From: Hyphomicrobiales bacterium
Lineage (GTDB): Bacteria; Pseudomonadota; Alphaproteobacteria; Rhizobiales; Rhizobiaceae
Length of the DNA: 53,693 nucleotides
Direction: 5' to 3'
Assembly: GCA_900470805.1 (NCBI GenBank)
Contig: UCCA01000035.1
Coordinates: 1 to 53,693, forward strand
How positions within the stretch are numbered: the first letter of the stretch is position 1; the number at the start of each line of letters is the position of its first letter. The position numbers and the translations under genes are program-made. The notes beneath the pieces were generated by a model. The model saw only the letters and a program-made list of their open reading frames with translations, had not been told where the DNA came from and did no database searches. This document shows positions 1 to 8,085 of the stretch, in pieces.

Positions 1-1790
1 CCGATGATCTCGGCGCGGTAGGCGTCCGGCTGTTCGAAGAACAGTTCGGTCGACGGAACCGAGACGACGCGGACGGAAACGCCCTTGCCTTCGAGAACCG
101 CACGGGCGGCAACCGCCAGTTCGACTTCGGAGCCCGAAGCGAAGATCGTCACCTTGGCGTCGGCATTGCCGGCCAGCGTATAGGCGCCCTGTTCGCACAG
201 GTTCTTCTCGCTGTACTCGGTACGGGCCGGCGTCAGATTCTGGCGGGTCAGAGCGAGACCCGACGGACGATCCTTGGTCTTGATGGCGATCTGCCAGCAC
301 TCGGCTGTCTCGGTCGCATCGGCCGGGCGGAACATCATCAGGTTCGGGATGGCGCGCAGGCTTGCCATCTGCTCGACCGGCTGGTGGGTCGGGCCGTCTT
401 CGCCGACGCCGATCGAGTCATGCGTCAGAACGTGGATGACGCGGATGCCCATCAGCGAGGCGAGGCGGATCGGCGGACGGCAATAGTCCGAGAAGATCAT
501 GAAGCCGCCGCCGTAAGGGATCAGGCCGCCGTGCAGCGCAACGCCGTTCATGGCAGACGCCATGCCGTGCTCGCGGATACCCCAGTGCATGTAACGGCCG
601 GCGAAATCCGTCGGCGTGATCGAATGCATCTGGCTGGTCTTGGTGTTGTTCGACGGCGTCAGGTCGGCGGAGCCGCCCAGCGTTTCCGGCAGGAAGCCGT
701 TGATGACTTCGAGCGCGTCTTCCGATGCCTTGCGGGTGGCGACCGTCGGCTTGGTCTCGGCAAGCTTCTTCTTGTAGTCGCTGATGGCGGCGTCGAAACC
801 GGCAGGCAGGTCACCGGCGAAGCGGCGGTTGAACTCGTCCTTGGCGGCAGCCTTGGCAAGCCCGGCTTCCCAGGCCTTGACGACGTTGTCGGAGCGAGTG
901 CCGGCTGCGCGCCATGCGTCGAGAACGTCGGACGGGATCACGAAGGGTTCGTATTCCCAGTTCAGCGCCTTGCGTGTTGCTGCAATTTCCTCGGCGCCGA
1001 GCGGCGAACCGTGAACCTTGTGGCTGCCCTGCTTGTTCGGCGCGCCGAAGCCGATCACCGTCTTGCAGGCGATGAAGGTCGGGCGGTCGGACTTGTGGGC
1101 TTCCTCGATGGCAGCGGCGATCGCCGCCTGGTCGTGGCCGTCGACTTCGATCGTGTTCCAGTGCACGGCCTTGAAGCGCATGATCTGGTCGGTCGAATCC
1201 GAGAGCGATACGGCGCCGTCGATGGTGATCGAGTTGTTGTCCCAGAAGAGAACCAGCTTGTTCAGCTTCAGGTGGCCGGCAAGCGCGATCGCCTCATGGC
1301 TGATGCCTTCCATCAGGCAGCCGTCGCCGCAGATGGCGTAGGTGTAGTGGTCCTGCAGCTCGGAGCCGAACTCGTCACGCAGCTTGCGTTCGGCGATCGC
1401 CATGCCGACGGCATTGGCAATGCCCTGGCCGAGCGGGCCGGTGGTGGTTTCGATGCCGGTGGCATGGCCGTATTCCGGGTGGCCGGCGGTCTTGGAGCCG
1501 AGCTGGCGGAACTGCTTCAGGTCCTCGACCGACATGTCGGGGTAGCCGGTTAGGTACAGCAGCGAGTAGAGCAGCATCGAGCCGTGGCCGGCCGACAGCA
1601 CGAAGCGGTCGCGGTCCGGCCAATGCGGCTTCGTCGGGTCGAACTTCAGATACTTGGAGAACAGGACGGTGGCGACGTCGGCCATACCCATCGGCATGCC
1701 CGGATGGCCGGAATTCGCCTTCTCGACTGCATCCATTGCGAGGAAACGGATCGCATTTGCCATCCGGTCGTGTTGTTCAGGAGAAATCAT
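1..1790 (-). CDS. tkt: Transketolase, N-terminal ~596 residues (runs off the window)
   Basis: Transketolase moves two-carbon ketol units between sugar phosphates in the pentose phosphate pathway, using thiamine diphosphate in the cytoplasm. Reading from ATG at 1790 gives an uninterrupted protein that leaves the window at position 1; the family is about 660 residues, so the last tenth is missing. The thiamine-diphosphate motif is visible as GDG at residues 155-157 ending in NN at 185-186. The conserved stretch SGHPGMPMGMAD (27-38) and the pyrimidine-domain motif GIREHGM are also present. In related genomes gap and pgk usually follow, and here they would lie left of the window. Confident assignment from the sequence. 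Confidence 0.97.
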   Translation of the reverse strand, partial: MISPEQHDRMANAIRFLAMDAVEKANSGHPGMPMGMADVATVLFSKYLKFDPTKPHWPDRDRFVLSAGHGSMLLYSLLYLTGYPDMSVEDLKQFRQLGSKTAGHPEYGHATGIETTTGPLGQGIANAVGMAIAERKLRDEFGSELQDHYTYAICGDGCLMEGISHEAIALAGHLKLNKLVLFWDNNSITIDGAVSLSDSTDQIMRFKAVHWNTIEVDGHDQAAIAAAIEEAHKSDRPTFIACKTVIGFGAPNKQGSHKVHGSPLGAEEIAATRKALNWEYEPFVIPSDVLDAWRAAGTRSDNVVKAWEAGLAKAAAKDEFNRRFAGDLPAGFDAAISDYKKKLAETKPTVATRKASEDALEVINGFLPETLGGSADLTPSNNTKTSQMHSITPTDFAGRYMHWGIREHGMASAMNGVALHGGLIPYGGGFMIFSDYCRPPIRLASLMGIRVIHVLTHDSIGVGEDGPTHQPVEQMASLRAIPNLMMFRPADATETAECWQIAIKTKDRPSGLALTRQNLTPARTEYSEKNLCEQGAYTLAGNADAKVTIFASGSEVELAVAARAVLEGKGVSVRVVSVPSTELFFEQPDAYRAEII

Positions 1791-2137
1791 CGCTATTCCG
1801 CTTGTTCCGGGTGTCGGGGGATGGCCTCAAGCCTGCGGAGACCATCAATGAGAGCGGGTGCACAAATAGCAGTTGGGGCGGCCAAGTCAACAAATCGAAG
1901 CCCTAATAGAGGTCGGCAAATGTCGATTTTTGACATTTGACCAATGATTTTAACAAAAGTTGACAGCCGTGTGACGATCGTGTGGCAGGCGCATTGATTT
2001 CGGTCATCCACAGATAAGGCTACCTGCCGCCCCGTGGCCTTTATTGACGGGTCGTTGGCGAGCTGCCTATCCTCGCCGAAACATCGCGTCGGCTGTCATT
2101 GCCGATTCGCGGGTCTTGGCGGGGAACCGGAAGAGAC
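1791..2137. promoter_or_regulatory. Divergent intergenic region between tkt and the DUF4164 gene
   Basis: This 347-bp gap separates two divergently read genes and should carry both promoters. At 1918-1938 there is a perfect 7-bp inverted repeat (AAATGTC, 7-nt spacer, GACATTT) in an AT-rich stretch upstream of tkt. That is the size and symmetry expected of a dimeric repressor site. No gene was recognised in the gap. The operator reading is inference from symmetry alone. Confidence 0.35.
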
Positions 2138-2413
2138 ATGACATCCACTGGAAACAGCATCGACGCGGCGCTCGCCGAGCTCAGGCAGGCGATATCGGGT
2201 CTCGACAACGCCGTCGACGCGCGGCTCGACCGCCAGCGTGAGACCGGCGAGATCGAGGGCGAGGTGCGGCGCGTGCACGCGGATCGCTCGAAGCTGGCGC
2301 AGGAACTCGACCAGGCGGAGTTCCGCGCGAACCGGCTGGAAGAGGTCAACCGCGAAGTCTCGCGGCGGCTGGTGACGGCGATGGAGACGATCCGCGCGGT
2401 TCTCGACCGCTGA
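2138..2413 (+). CDS. DUF4164-type coiled-coil protein
   Basis: This 91-residue protein is almost entirely charged heptad-like helix, rich in E, R, Q and L with no membrane segment, and matches the small alphaproteobacterial DUF4164 family as I recall it. Start ATG 2138 is preceded by GGAAGAG at a normal distance; an upstream in-frame start at 2099 lacks a ribosome site. It ends 16 bp before zapA in the same direction, so the two are probably co-transcribed. A role with ZapA in division is suggested only by position and coiled-coil nature. Confidence 0.8.
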   Translation: MTSTGNSIDAALAELRQAISGLDNAVDARLDRQRETGEIEGEVRRVHADRSKLAQELDQAEFRANRLEEVNREVSRRLVTAMETIRAVLDR

Positions 2414-2429
2414 TCAAGGAAGTGACGAC

Positions 2430-2807
2430 ATGGCGCAGGTAACGGTAACGATCGACGGCAAGGCCTATCGCATGGCCTGCGAGGAGGGGCAGGAAGATCA
2501 CCTGACCGATCTCGCCACCCGTTTCGACCGCTATGTCGGCCATCTCAAGGGCCAGTTCGGCGAAATCGGCGATCTCAGGATCACCGTCATGGCCGGAATC
2601 ATGATCATGGACGAGATCTCGGAGCTGACACGTCGTGTCGCCAGTCTCGAAGGCGAGCTTCAAAGTCTGCGCAGCAACCGCGATACGGTGCTGGAAGCGA
2701 CGAGCCGGACGGAAGAGAGCATCGCGGCGGCGATCGTGGAGGTCAGCAGCCAGCTGCGCGGCATTACCGACAAGCTGAACGGCCGGACGCCTGCGCCGCT
2801 GAACTGA
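2430..2807 (+). CDS. zapA: Cell division protein ZapA
   Basis: ZapA binds FtsZ and cross-links protofilaments, stabilising the Z ring. The 125-residue product begins with the family's MAQVTVTIDGKAYRMAC beta segment, followed by helix and a C-terminal coiled coil (about residues 65-118) used for tetramerisation. The length is normal for alphaproteobacterial ZapA. It lies immediately upstream of the 6S RNA gene, the same zapA-ssrS order as in E. coli and many proteobacteria, which supports both calls. Ribosome site AAGGAAGTGA sits before ATG 2430. Confidence 0.93.
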   Translation: MAQVTVTIDGKAYRMACEEGQEDHLTDLATRFDRYVGHLKGQFGEIGDLRITVMAGIMIMDEISELTRRVASLEGELQSLRSNRDTVLEATSRTEESIAAAIVEVSSQLRGITDKLNGRTPAPLN

Positions 2808-2834
2808 TCGACTTCAATTAAATCGCCGACCAGC

Positions 2835-2851
2835 GCGCCAGCCTCTGGCGC
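2835..2851. terminator. Hairpin after zapA
   Basis: GCGCCAG (2835-2841), loop CCT, CTGGCGC (2845-2851) form a perfect 7-bp stem 28 bp after the zapA stop. It lacks a T tract, so it may be an attenuator or RNA 3' end-stabilising hairpin rather than an intrinsic terminator. It overlaps where the -35 region of ssrS is expected. Confidence 0.4.
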
Positions 2852-2878
2852 CCGTCATCGATCAGCCTTATATACCTG

Positions 2879-3040
2879 ACTGCGATCTGCGCCTCTCGAC
2901 AGGAACCACAATCCCTGGGGCCATACTCGATCCAAAGGGAGCTGTCCCTGGCCAGGCCCGTGGGCTTGGACATATGGCGCCCACCTACGTTTGTAGGCAC
3001 CCAGGATCGTAAACATCCATCGGTTGCCGTGGATCGCACT
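2879..3040 (+). ncRNA. ssrS: 6S RNA
   Basis: 6S RNA mimics an open promoter and sequesters sigma70-RNA polymerase. The call rests on position (directly after zapA) and on a terminal stem between TGCGATC at 2881-2887 and GATCGCA at 3032-3038, closing an RNA of about 160 nt, the usual size. A -10-like TATATAC lies at 2869-2875. The last 58 nt (2983-3040) are repeated at 18837-18894, showing that a mobile element entered this gene and supplied a new 3' end. The displaced copy at 18837 pairs slightly better with the 5' strand (C where this copy has T in GCCGYGG), so the displaced copy is probably the native end. The ends are estimated. Confidence 0.8.
2983..3040 (+). repeat. attL: left 58-bp direct repeat of the integrated element
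   Basis: This segment matches 18837-18894 at 56 of 58 positions, with the first 37 bp identical. The segment is the 3' end of ssrS and includes a small inverted repeat, CCTAC-GTTT-GTAGG, that could be the strand-exchange core. The integrase gene starts about 80 bp inside it, the usual arrangement for integrative elements. Confidence 0.85.
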
Positions 3041-3073
3041 ATCTAATTGATTTTATTGAGCCTGGACTCGCAG

Positions 3074-3103
3074 TGTCACACCGTGTGCAACACCGGTGTG
3101 ACA
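3074..3103. promoter_or_regulatory. Inverted repeat near attL, shared with the right end
   Basis: TGTCACACCG and CGGTGTGACA flank a 10-nt centre as a perfect inverted repeat. The left arm extends into TGTCACACCGTGTGC (3074-3088), repeated as TGTCACACCGCGTGC at 18767-18781 near attR in the same orientation. Candidate arm-type integrase or excisionase sites, or an integrase operator. The position directly upstream of the integrase start fits either role. Confidence 0.5.
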
Positions 3104-3120
3104 AACCTGAGGGTAGGTCT

Positions 3121-4974
3121 GTGGTCGCTCAATATCGTCTTCATCAGCGCAAAAATGGCTTCTTCTATCACCGCGTGAAAGTGCCGGTTGATATCCGTAC
3201 ACCCTACGGTAAGGAAATTGAGCAAGTGTCGCTCGGCACTCGCTGCCCCAGGGAAGCGGTGAGGCGGCTTCCTGCCGTCATTGTCGAAATGGACCGAGAG
3301 TTCGCCCGGTGTAGGGATGAGCTTGCCACTCAGATGGGGGCGATGAACATGGATGGTGTGACGGAGAAGGTGCCCGTGGTGCCGCGTGTCGACATCAAAC
3401 GTGTTGCCGCGATGTACGCCAAGGAGGTCGAGGCTCAAGAGGTCGAGATTCGAACCGCAGCGTTCAAAGCGGCAAAAGACGACTTGCGCGCCTTCATCCA
3501 GGGCGAGAACATTCCAGCCGAACACGACGAGTATATGGCCTACCTTGAGCAGGAAGGTGACCCGCATCCCATACTTGGCTTCGCCAATCGGCTCCGTTTG
3601 CAGAAGCGTATAGCCATTGTCCGGCGTTCTCGCTCCATTGGAGACTTCGAGGCTTATGATATTGCGGTTGATCGCCTTGCACCGTCAGTCGCCGCCCTTG
3701 AGCGTCCTGGTCTTATCAAAGCTATGCTTGACGCCGAGCTGAAGGTTCTAGAGGCATGGAAAGAGGAGCCGGAATTGGTTCCACATCCTAAACCTAGCAG
3801 GCGGACTATTGCTCCACCTGAGCCGCTGCAGCTCGCTACGTCCGCGAAGTCAATCGAACTCGTTGCCGACCTTCCTTTGATGTCTGCTGCTGCCTGCGAG
3901 TGCTTTGCAGATGTTGGAAAGGAAAAGAAGTGGAGTGCGAAGACGGAGGCGGCGAGACATACGCAGATTAAACAGTTCCTAGAAATCTGCGGGGACAAGC
4001 CCCTCAATCAATACACGCAAGACGATATTCGAGAGCTGAAGAACACGCTTCGCGCCCTCCCGCCCCAGTCTCATGGAAAAAAGCAATTTAGGGGAATGAC
4101 CAAGCTTCAGATTGCCGCAACGGCACGTGAGCTTGGCATGGAAGGCTTGTCGACTGAAAGCGTTCGGCAGATCATGACAGCGGTGAGCATGGTATTCGGA
4201 TGGACGAGGACCGAGCGCCGTTCCAGTCTCGTGAACATCGTACAGCCAATGATCCCTTTGCCATCTACTGGAGGCAACAAAAGGGACAAGCGACATGGCT
4301 TTACGTCCGGCGAACTACAGAAGCTTTTTGCGGCGCCCGTATTTTCAGGGGTGAAAAGCGAAGCTGATTGGTTCCAAGCCGGAAATGTCACGATGCATCA
4401 CACCGGGCGCTTCTGGGTGCCGTTGCTCGCGCTGCATGCGGGCGCTCGCTTGATGGAAGCTGTTCAGCTCGTTCGCGAGGACGTCGGGTGCGAGAGCGGC
4501 ATATGGTTCATCGACATCAACGAAGACGATGAAAATGAGACCGGGAAGAGGGTGAAGAACGAGTCCTCCATCCGCCGTATACCTCTTCACCCGGAGCTGG
4601 CTCGATTGGGTTTTGTCGACTTCGTCAAAACGATACCAGCTGGATCGCGCTTGTTCCCGGACATTGCTATTGGGCCAGACACGCAGCGCCACCGTCATGC
4701 ATCCAAGATGTTCAATAAGCTTCTCACCTCGACAGGGATTAAGGGGCCGAAGAAGGTTTGGCACAGTCTCAGGCATTCATTTGAACAAGCATGCCGCGAT
4801 AGTCGGGTTGATTCTGCTGTGATGGATCAGCTTCAGGGCCATTCCCAGAAGGGCATGCGCGGAAATTACGGCGAAGGTTACAAGTTGCCGGAGCTAAACG
4901 ATGGCATTCAGTCGGTTCGATACGATGGGCTTGACCTGTCGCATATCCGGGCGTTCAGCTCGATCAATGAATAA
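3121..4974 (+). CDS. Tyrosine recombinase (integrase) of the element
   Basis: It should catalyse integration and excision at the ssrS site. From GTG 3121 the protein has 617 residues: a basic N-terminal beta region (KNGFFYHRVKVP), a long helical spacer, a core-binding domain about 245-370, and a catalytic domain about 390-600. The recombinase residues are visible: Arg443 (GARLMEA), a Lys in the KNESSIRRIP hairpin, His548/Arg551 (HSLRH), His574 (LQGHS) and the nucleophile Tyr583 (GNYGEGY). GTG 3121 is preferred because GAGG lies 8 bp upstream; an in-frame GTG at 3073 would place the inverted repeat inside the gene. Longer than most phage integrases. Confidence 0.92.
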   Translation: MVAQYRLHQRKNGFFYHRVKVPVDIRTPYGKEIEQVSLGTRCPREAVRRLPAVIVEMDREFARCRDELATQMGAMNMDGVTEKVPVVPRVDIKRVAAMYAKEVEAQEVEIRTAAFKAAKDDLRAFIQGENIPAEHDEYMAYLEQEGDPHPILGFANRLRLQKRIAIVRRSRSIGDFEAYDIAVDRLAPSVAALERPGLIKAMLDAELKVLEAWKEEPELVPHPKPSRRTIAPPEPLQLATSAKSIELVADLPLMSAAACECFADVGKEKKWSAKTEAARHTQIKQFLEICGDKPLNQYTQDDIRELKNTLRALPPQSHGKKQFRGMTKLQIAATARELGMEGLSTESVRQIMTAVSMVFGWTRTERRSSLVNIVQPMIPLPSTGGNKRDKRHGFTSGELQKLFAAPVFSGVKSEADWFQAGNVTMHHTGRFWVPLLALHAGARLMEAVQLVREDVGCESGIWFIDINEDDENETGKRVKNESSIRRIPLHPELARLGFVDFVKTIPAGSRLFPDIAIGPDTQRHRHASKMFNKLLTSTGIKGPKKVWHSLRHSFEQACRDSRVDSAVMDQLQGHSQKGMRGNYGEGYKLPELNDGIQSVRYDGLDLSHIRAFSSINE

Positions 4975-5234
4975 CAGAACAAGCTGACGGCACGCCTAGA
5001 GCAAAATGAAGTTTTACTTCATTGGCGCATATCTATGCTGCGGAGCCGTTCGTTTTTGTGGTGGATATCAAGCCGCATTTCGGATTCTAGAACGCCTGGC
5101 AGTGCTAAAGGGCTGTGCTAGATGCCGGTGCGTTGAAAAAATCACTTAAATACAGTGAATTTGGAGAAAAATTTAACGATTTCTGTCGGTCTCGACTTGA
5201 TTCCGCATGAGGGGCGTTCCCATATCGCTCTTAT
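4975..5234. other. Non-coding stretch between integrase and RT leader
   Basis: No gene was recognised. Two symmetric elements are visible: AATGAAG/CTTCATT (5005-5023, 7-bp stem, 5-nt loop), possibly ending integrase transcripts although no T run follows, and TCACT/AGTGA (5142-5158) within an AT-rich stretch at 5130-5180. The AT-rich stretch is the likeliest place for a promoter reading into the repeat block and the RT gene. Confidence 0.4.
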
Positions 5235-5365
5235 GTTCATGGTTGCCATGGCGTCGGACGTGAAGCTGGACCTGTCCATGCTGATCACGCGCCACGGAGA
5301 CCACGCCAAGGTGGCAGTTGCTGCCGAGGTGTCTGTAGTCGCGGCTCAGCCGTGCGCAGTGGATG
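5235..5365 (+). repeat. 131-bp perfect direct repeat, copy 1
   Basis: Identical base for base to 5590-5720, 355 bp downstream. It contains short hairpins with TTG loops (CATGG-TTG-CCATG and GGCAG-TTG-CTGCC), GGAC-CT-GTCC, and CGG-CTCAG-CCG. The period of 355 is not a multiple of three, so no single reading frame conserves a protein across both copies. This argues for an RNA or DNA function. Confidence 0.9.
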
Positions 5366-5589
5366 TGTCGTACCTGACCGTTGGTTTGGAAGCTGTGAAT
5401 ACGCCGTCTACGGACGGTCCCCAAGCAGCAGATAGCCATTTTAAGCGGCGGGCGCGGCCGGGGCCGGAATCGCTTGACATTGCCAAAAACCTGCTAAGGT
5501 GGAGGGTGAAGAAGTGCGTGAACTTGCCTCGAAAAACCGGCTCTTCGGAGCTGGCTTACCGGCCTGCGCGGAGTCGTGTTGGTCGCAGC

Positions 5590-5720
5590 GTTCATGGTTG
5601 CCATGGCGTCGGACGTGAAGCTGGACCTGTCCATGCTGATCACGCGCCACGGAGACCACGCCAAGGTGGCAGTTGCTGCCGAGGTGTCTGTAGTCGCGGC
5701 TCAGCCGTGCGCAGTGGATG
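5590..5720 (+). repeat. 131-bp perfect direct repeat, copy 2
   Basis: Second copy, ending 52 bp before the proposed start of the reverse transcriptase. Flanking sequences differ between copies, so the identity stops abruptly at both edges. Perfect identity implies a recent duplication, gene conversion, or copying through cDNA. Confidence 0.9.
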
Positions 5721-5772
5721 GGTGCCTGTCAACGGTCGGGAAGGTATGTACGGGGACCCGAGCGGAGAAAAT

Positions 5773-7103
5773 ATGGCATCGCTTATACAGGACGTCCGTT
5801 CAGAACAGAACGTTTTTTCAGCCTGGCGCCACGTGAAGAAGAGCGCATTGGCATCGCAGAACGGCGACATTCGTGGTGCCGCATCCGAGTTCGAGCATTC
5901 GCACCAAAGGCATATTCGCCGCATCATAACGCAACTCCGAGAAGGCCGTTTTCATTTCGACCCAGTCACTGGCGTTCTGAAAGATGCAAAGAAGCGGATC
6001 GCGATTGGCAAAGATCCCAGGCCTATTGCAATCGCGACCCTCAAAAATAGGGTTGTTCAGCGCGCGATCCTGCAGGTTCTTCAGCCAAGGATAGCGGTCG
6101 ACCCAAAAGATGCAAACACAAGATATGAGGTCCAGCGAGACGACCGACTTGGGAAAATAAATGATGTCAATCGATCGAAGTTTGGTGTCGGTGGGCTGAT
6201 GTATCCGTATGGAGGGGTTGAGCCTGCCATTTCCATTATTCGCGGCTCGATCGATGCCGGCTCCAAATACTTCTACCAGTCGGACATAAAAGCGTTCTTC
6301 ACTAAAATTCCAACAAAAAAAGTTGTCGATTTTGTTCGTAGCCAAACGAAGGATGACGCGCTCTCGGACCTCTTTGAACACGCCTTAGCAGTGCACCTCA
6401 GCAACGAAGAGGAGCTTCAGGTTACGCCTCACTCTTTCCTAAGGGCGGAATAGGCGTGGCTCAAGGTTCATCTCTTTCTGCATTTGCGGGCAACGTGTTG
6501 CTTTATGATTTGGATCATCAGTTAAATGCAATGGGCGTGACAGCTGTCCGTTATGTGGACGATATCTTGATGGTGGCTACTGATGAGAAGTTGTTAGATG
6601 CCGCAATACAGCACGCTAGCGACACGCACTCATTTGGCTTTGGACTGTATGCGCCGGTAGCTGGCAGCGAAAAGGCCGCGAGAGGTGAATGTAGCAATTC
6701 AATCAATTTTCTTGGATGCACCGTTCAACCTAAACGGTGTGTTCCAAGTTCTGCGTCGATTAACCGACTCAAGGGCGATGTCACAAAATCGCTGTCCGCA
6801 TCCAAGACGGCTATCCAAAGCTTTCTCAAGAAGAGCAATGTCTTTCATGCGAAGTCTTCGAAGGCGGCAACCTTGGATATCATCGGCAAACGAATTTATG
6901 GATGGCAAAAGGCTTTCGCGTTTTGCACCGATGTTCAGCCATTCGAGCAGTTGGATAGCTTTATCGCGAAACAGGTTGGTGATTACGACGCCTATGTGAT
7001 GCGGAGCCTGAACGGCGCGACCGCTTTAGCTCGCATGCAGGTCCTTGGGGTGCCATCAACTACTGAAATGTTTTTGACCGATAGACGAAGAAAACCCAGA
7101 TAG
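5773..7103 (+). CDS. Reverse transcriptase, frame interrupted by one base
   Basis: RNA-directed DNA polymerase of the element. ATG 5773 follows GGAG and begins MASLIQDVRSEQ. Motifs in order: PRPIAIATLKNRVVQ (RT1-2 region, about residue 82), SDIKAFF with Asp171 (motif A), GVAQGSSLS (motif 4), YVDD at 6552-6563 (catalytic), FLGC (motif 6). The frame breaks near 6438: TTCCT would read through as SFPKGGIGVAQG if it were TTCCCT, giving about 443 residues. As it stands the first part stops at 6453 and the second could restart at GTG 6456. This may be a true frameshift, programmed slippage or a sequencing error. I see no retron-type C-terminal VTG, no maturase domain and no DGR pattern, so I cannot place its class. 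Confidence 0.85.
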
Positions 7104-7152
7104 ATATCGCCCTAATGTTGGTTTCCGGTCGATTATTGAGAAAACTTACTGG

Positions 7153-8085
7153 ATGAGCCTGGATCAAATTGACCAAGTTATGATGCGGCGTACGAAGTCA
7201 GCGCGAATAGCCTGGTGGAATACCCATTTGACACCGCCCAAAGGTAAGACGCTTCCGGCTTCTGAACATAGTCTGGTGCTTGAAGTACTTACACTTCTGC
7301 TGACGGGAAGCGATATCGTTTTCCTTGGAGAGGTGTCTTCGAGTGATCTTGACTGGATCGCCGGGCAACTTCAGGGAACTTCATTCGTTGTGAAAGACAT
7401 GACGCGGGGGGCGAACTCTCGAAAATTCAACCTTGGAGTAATTTTCAACGAGGACATCGCAACGTTCATCGGCAACGAATTTTACATCGCCCGCATTGGG
7501 GGAGATAACTACAAGATTGCCTGCCGGATGGACTTTGTATTTCACGGCGAAGACTATTTTTCTTTTCTCGTCTCGCATTGGCCAAGCCGTCTTTTGAAGC
7601 GCGATGACGCCGAGATTCGCGGTCACTACGGAGCCGCCTTGCGAAAAGAGGTCGAGAGTTTACAGGCGGAAGGTTTTCAGTATGTGATCGTCTTAGGCGA
7701 CTTCAACGACGAACCATTCAATCATTCGATGACTACATACTTGCGCGGATGCCGTGACGCGACCTTTGTTATGAACAACCCCGACCTGTTATATAATCCT
7801 TTCTGGAAGGAGATCGCCTGTCCAAGGGGCTACGTGAGGTTACCTGCTGTAAACGGCCCAACCGGCACATATTTTTATAACAGTGACAACCTTCACAGAT
7901 GGCGGGTTTTCGATCAAATGCTATTCTGTTCAGCGTTTGTCGGGAAAAGTGAATGGCACCTAAAAGACGACAAGACAGGAGTTTTCCGTCACGCTCGTCT
8001 CGTAAGGGCCGTGGAAAGTTCGGCATGCAAGCTCGATCACCTACCGATCGTCGCGGAGCTAAACAAGGAATTTGTCGATGGTTGA
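7153..8085 (+). CDS. Endonuclease/exonuclease/phosphatase (EEP) family protein
   Basis: The 310-residue product has the metal-dependent phosphodiesterase fold shared by exonuclease III and DNase I. Recognisable residues: Asn23 (WWNTHL), Glu60 (FLGEVSS), His142 (VSHWPSR), Asp183/Asn185/Asp186 (GDFND) and Asp295-His296 (LDHLP), so the active site looks intact. There is no signal peptide. It starts 49 bp after the RT and its stop overlaps the next gene by 8 bp, which implies an operon. In an RT cassette it could trim RNA or cDNA or act as a toxic nuclease effector; substrate is unknown. No strong ribosome site is seen at ATG 7153; ATG 7180 is an alternative. Confidence 0.85.
   Translation: MSLDQIDQVMMRRTKSARIAWWNTHLTPPKGKTLPASEHSLVLEVLTLLLTGSDIVFLGEVSSSDLDWIAGQLQGTSFVVKDMTRGANSRKFNLGVIFNEDIATFIGNEFYIARIGGDNYKIACRMDFVFHGEDYFSFLVSHWPSRLLKRDDAEIRGHYGAALRKEVESLQAEGFQYVIVLGDFNDEPFNHSMTTYLRGCRDATFVMNNPDLLYNPFWKEIACPRGYVRLPAVNGPTGTYFYNSDNLHRWRVFDQMLFCSAFVGKSEWHLKDDKTGVFRHARLVRAVESSACKLDHLPIVAELNKEFVDG

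Larger units (their letters stand above)
5235..5760 (+). ncRNA. Candidate structured RNA upstream of the reverse transcriptase
   Basis: The block between the AT-rich stretch and the RT start is GC-rich, unlike the RT gene, and dense in stable hairpins. CCGGCTC-TTCG-GAGCTGG (5537-5554) is a 7-bp stem (one G-T pair) capped by a UUCG tetraloop, and CCGTC-TACG-GACGG (5404-5417) is capped by UACG, another UNCG loop. The two 131-bp repeats each add several small stems. Many bacterial RT systems (retrons, several defence RTs) have their template RNA immediately upstream, which makes this block the prime candidate. Ends and function are inferred. Confidence 0.45.

Noticed and set aside
384..1553. 389-codon forward frame opposite tkt
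   Set aside because: Shadow of transketolase on the other strand.
5235..5720. A diversity-generating retroelement (template and variable repeats)
   Set aside because: The two repeats are identical, with no adenine-directed differences, and neither lies at the end of a target protein gene.
5155..5772. N-terminal extension of the RT reading frame up to 5155
   Set aside because: The frame passes through the two repeats in different registers and has low-quality composition; ATG 5773 has a ribosome site and fits RT lengths.
6390..6456. Programmed frameshifting as the explanation for the split RT
   Set aside because: No clear slippery heptamer followed by a strong structure; a single-base deletion or sequence error is simpler.
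5235..7103. A classical retron
   Set aside because: I see no inverted a1/a2 flanking repeats of msr-msd type, and the RT lacks the VTG motif typical of retron RTs. A distant relative cannot be excluded.
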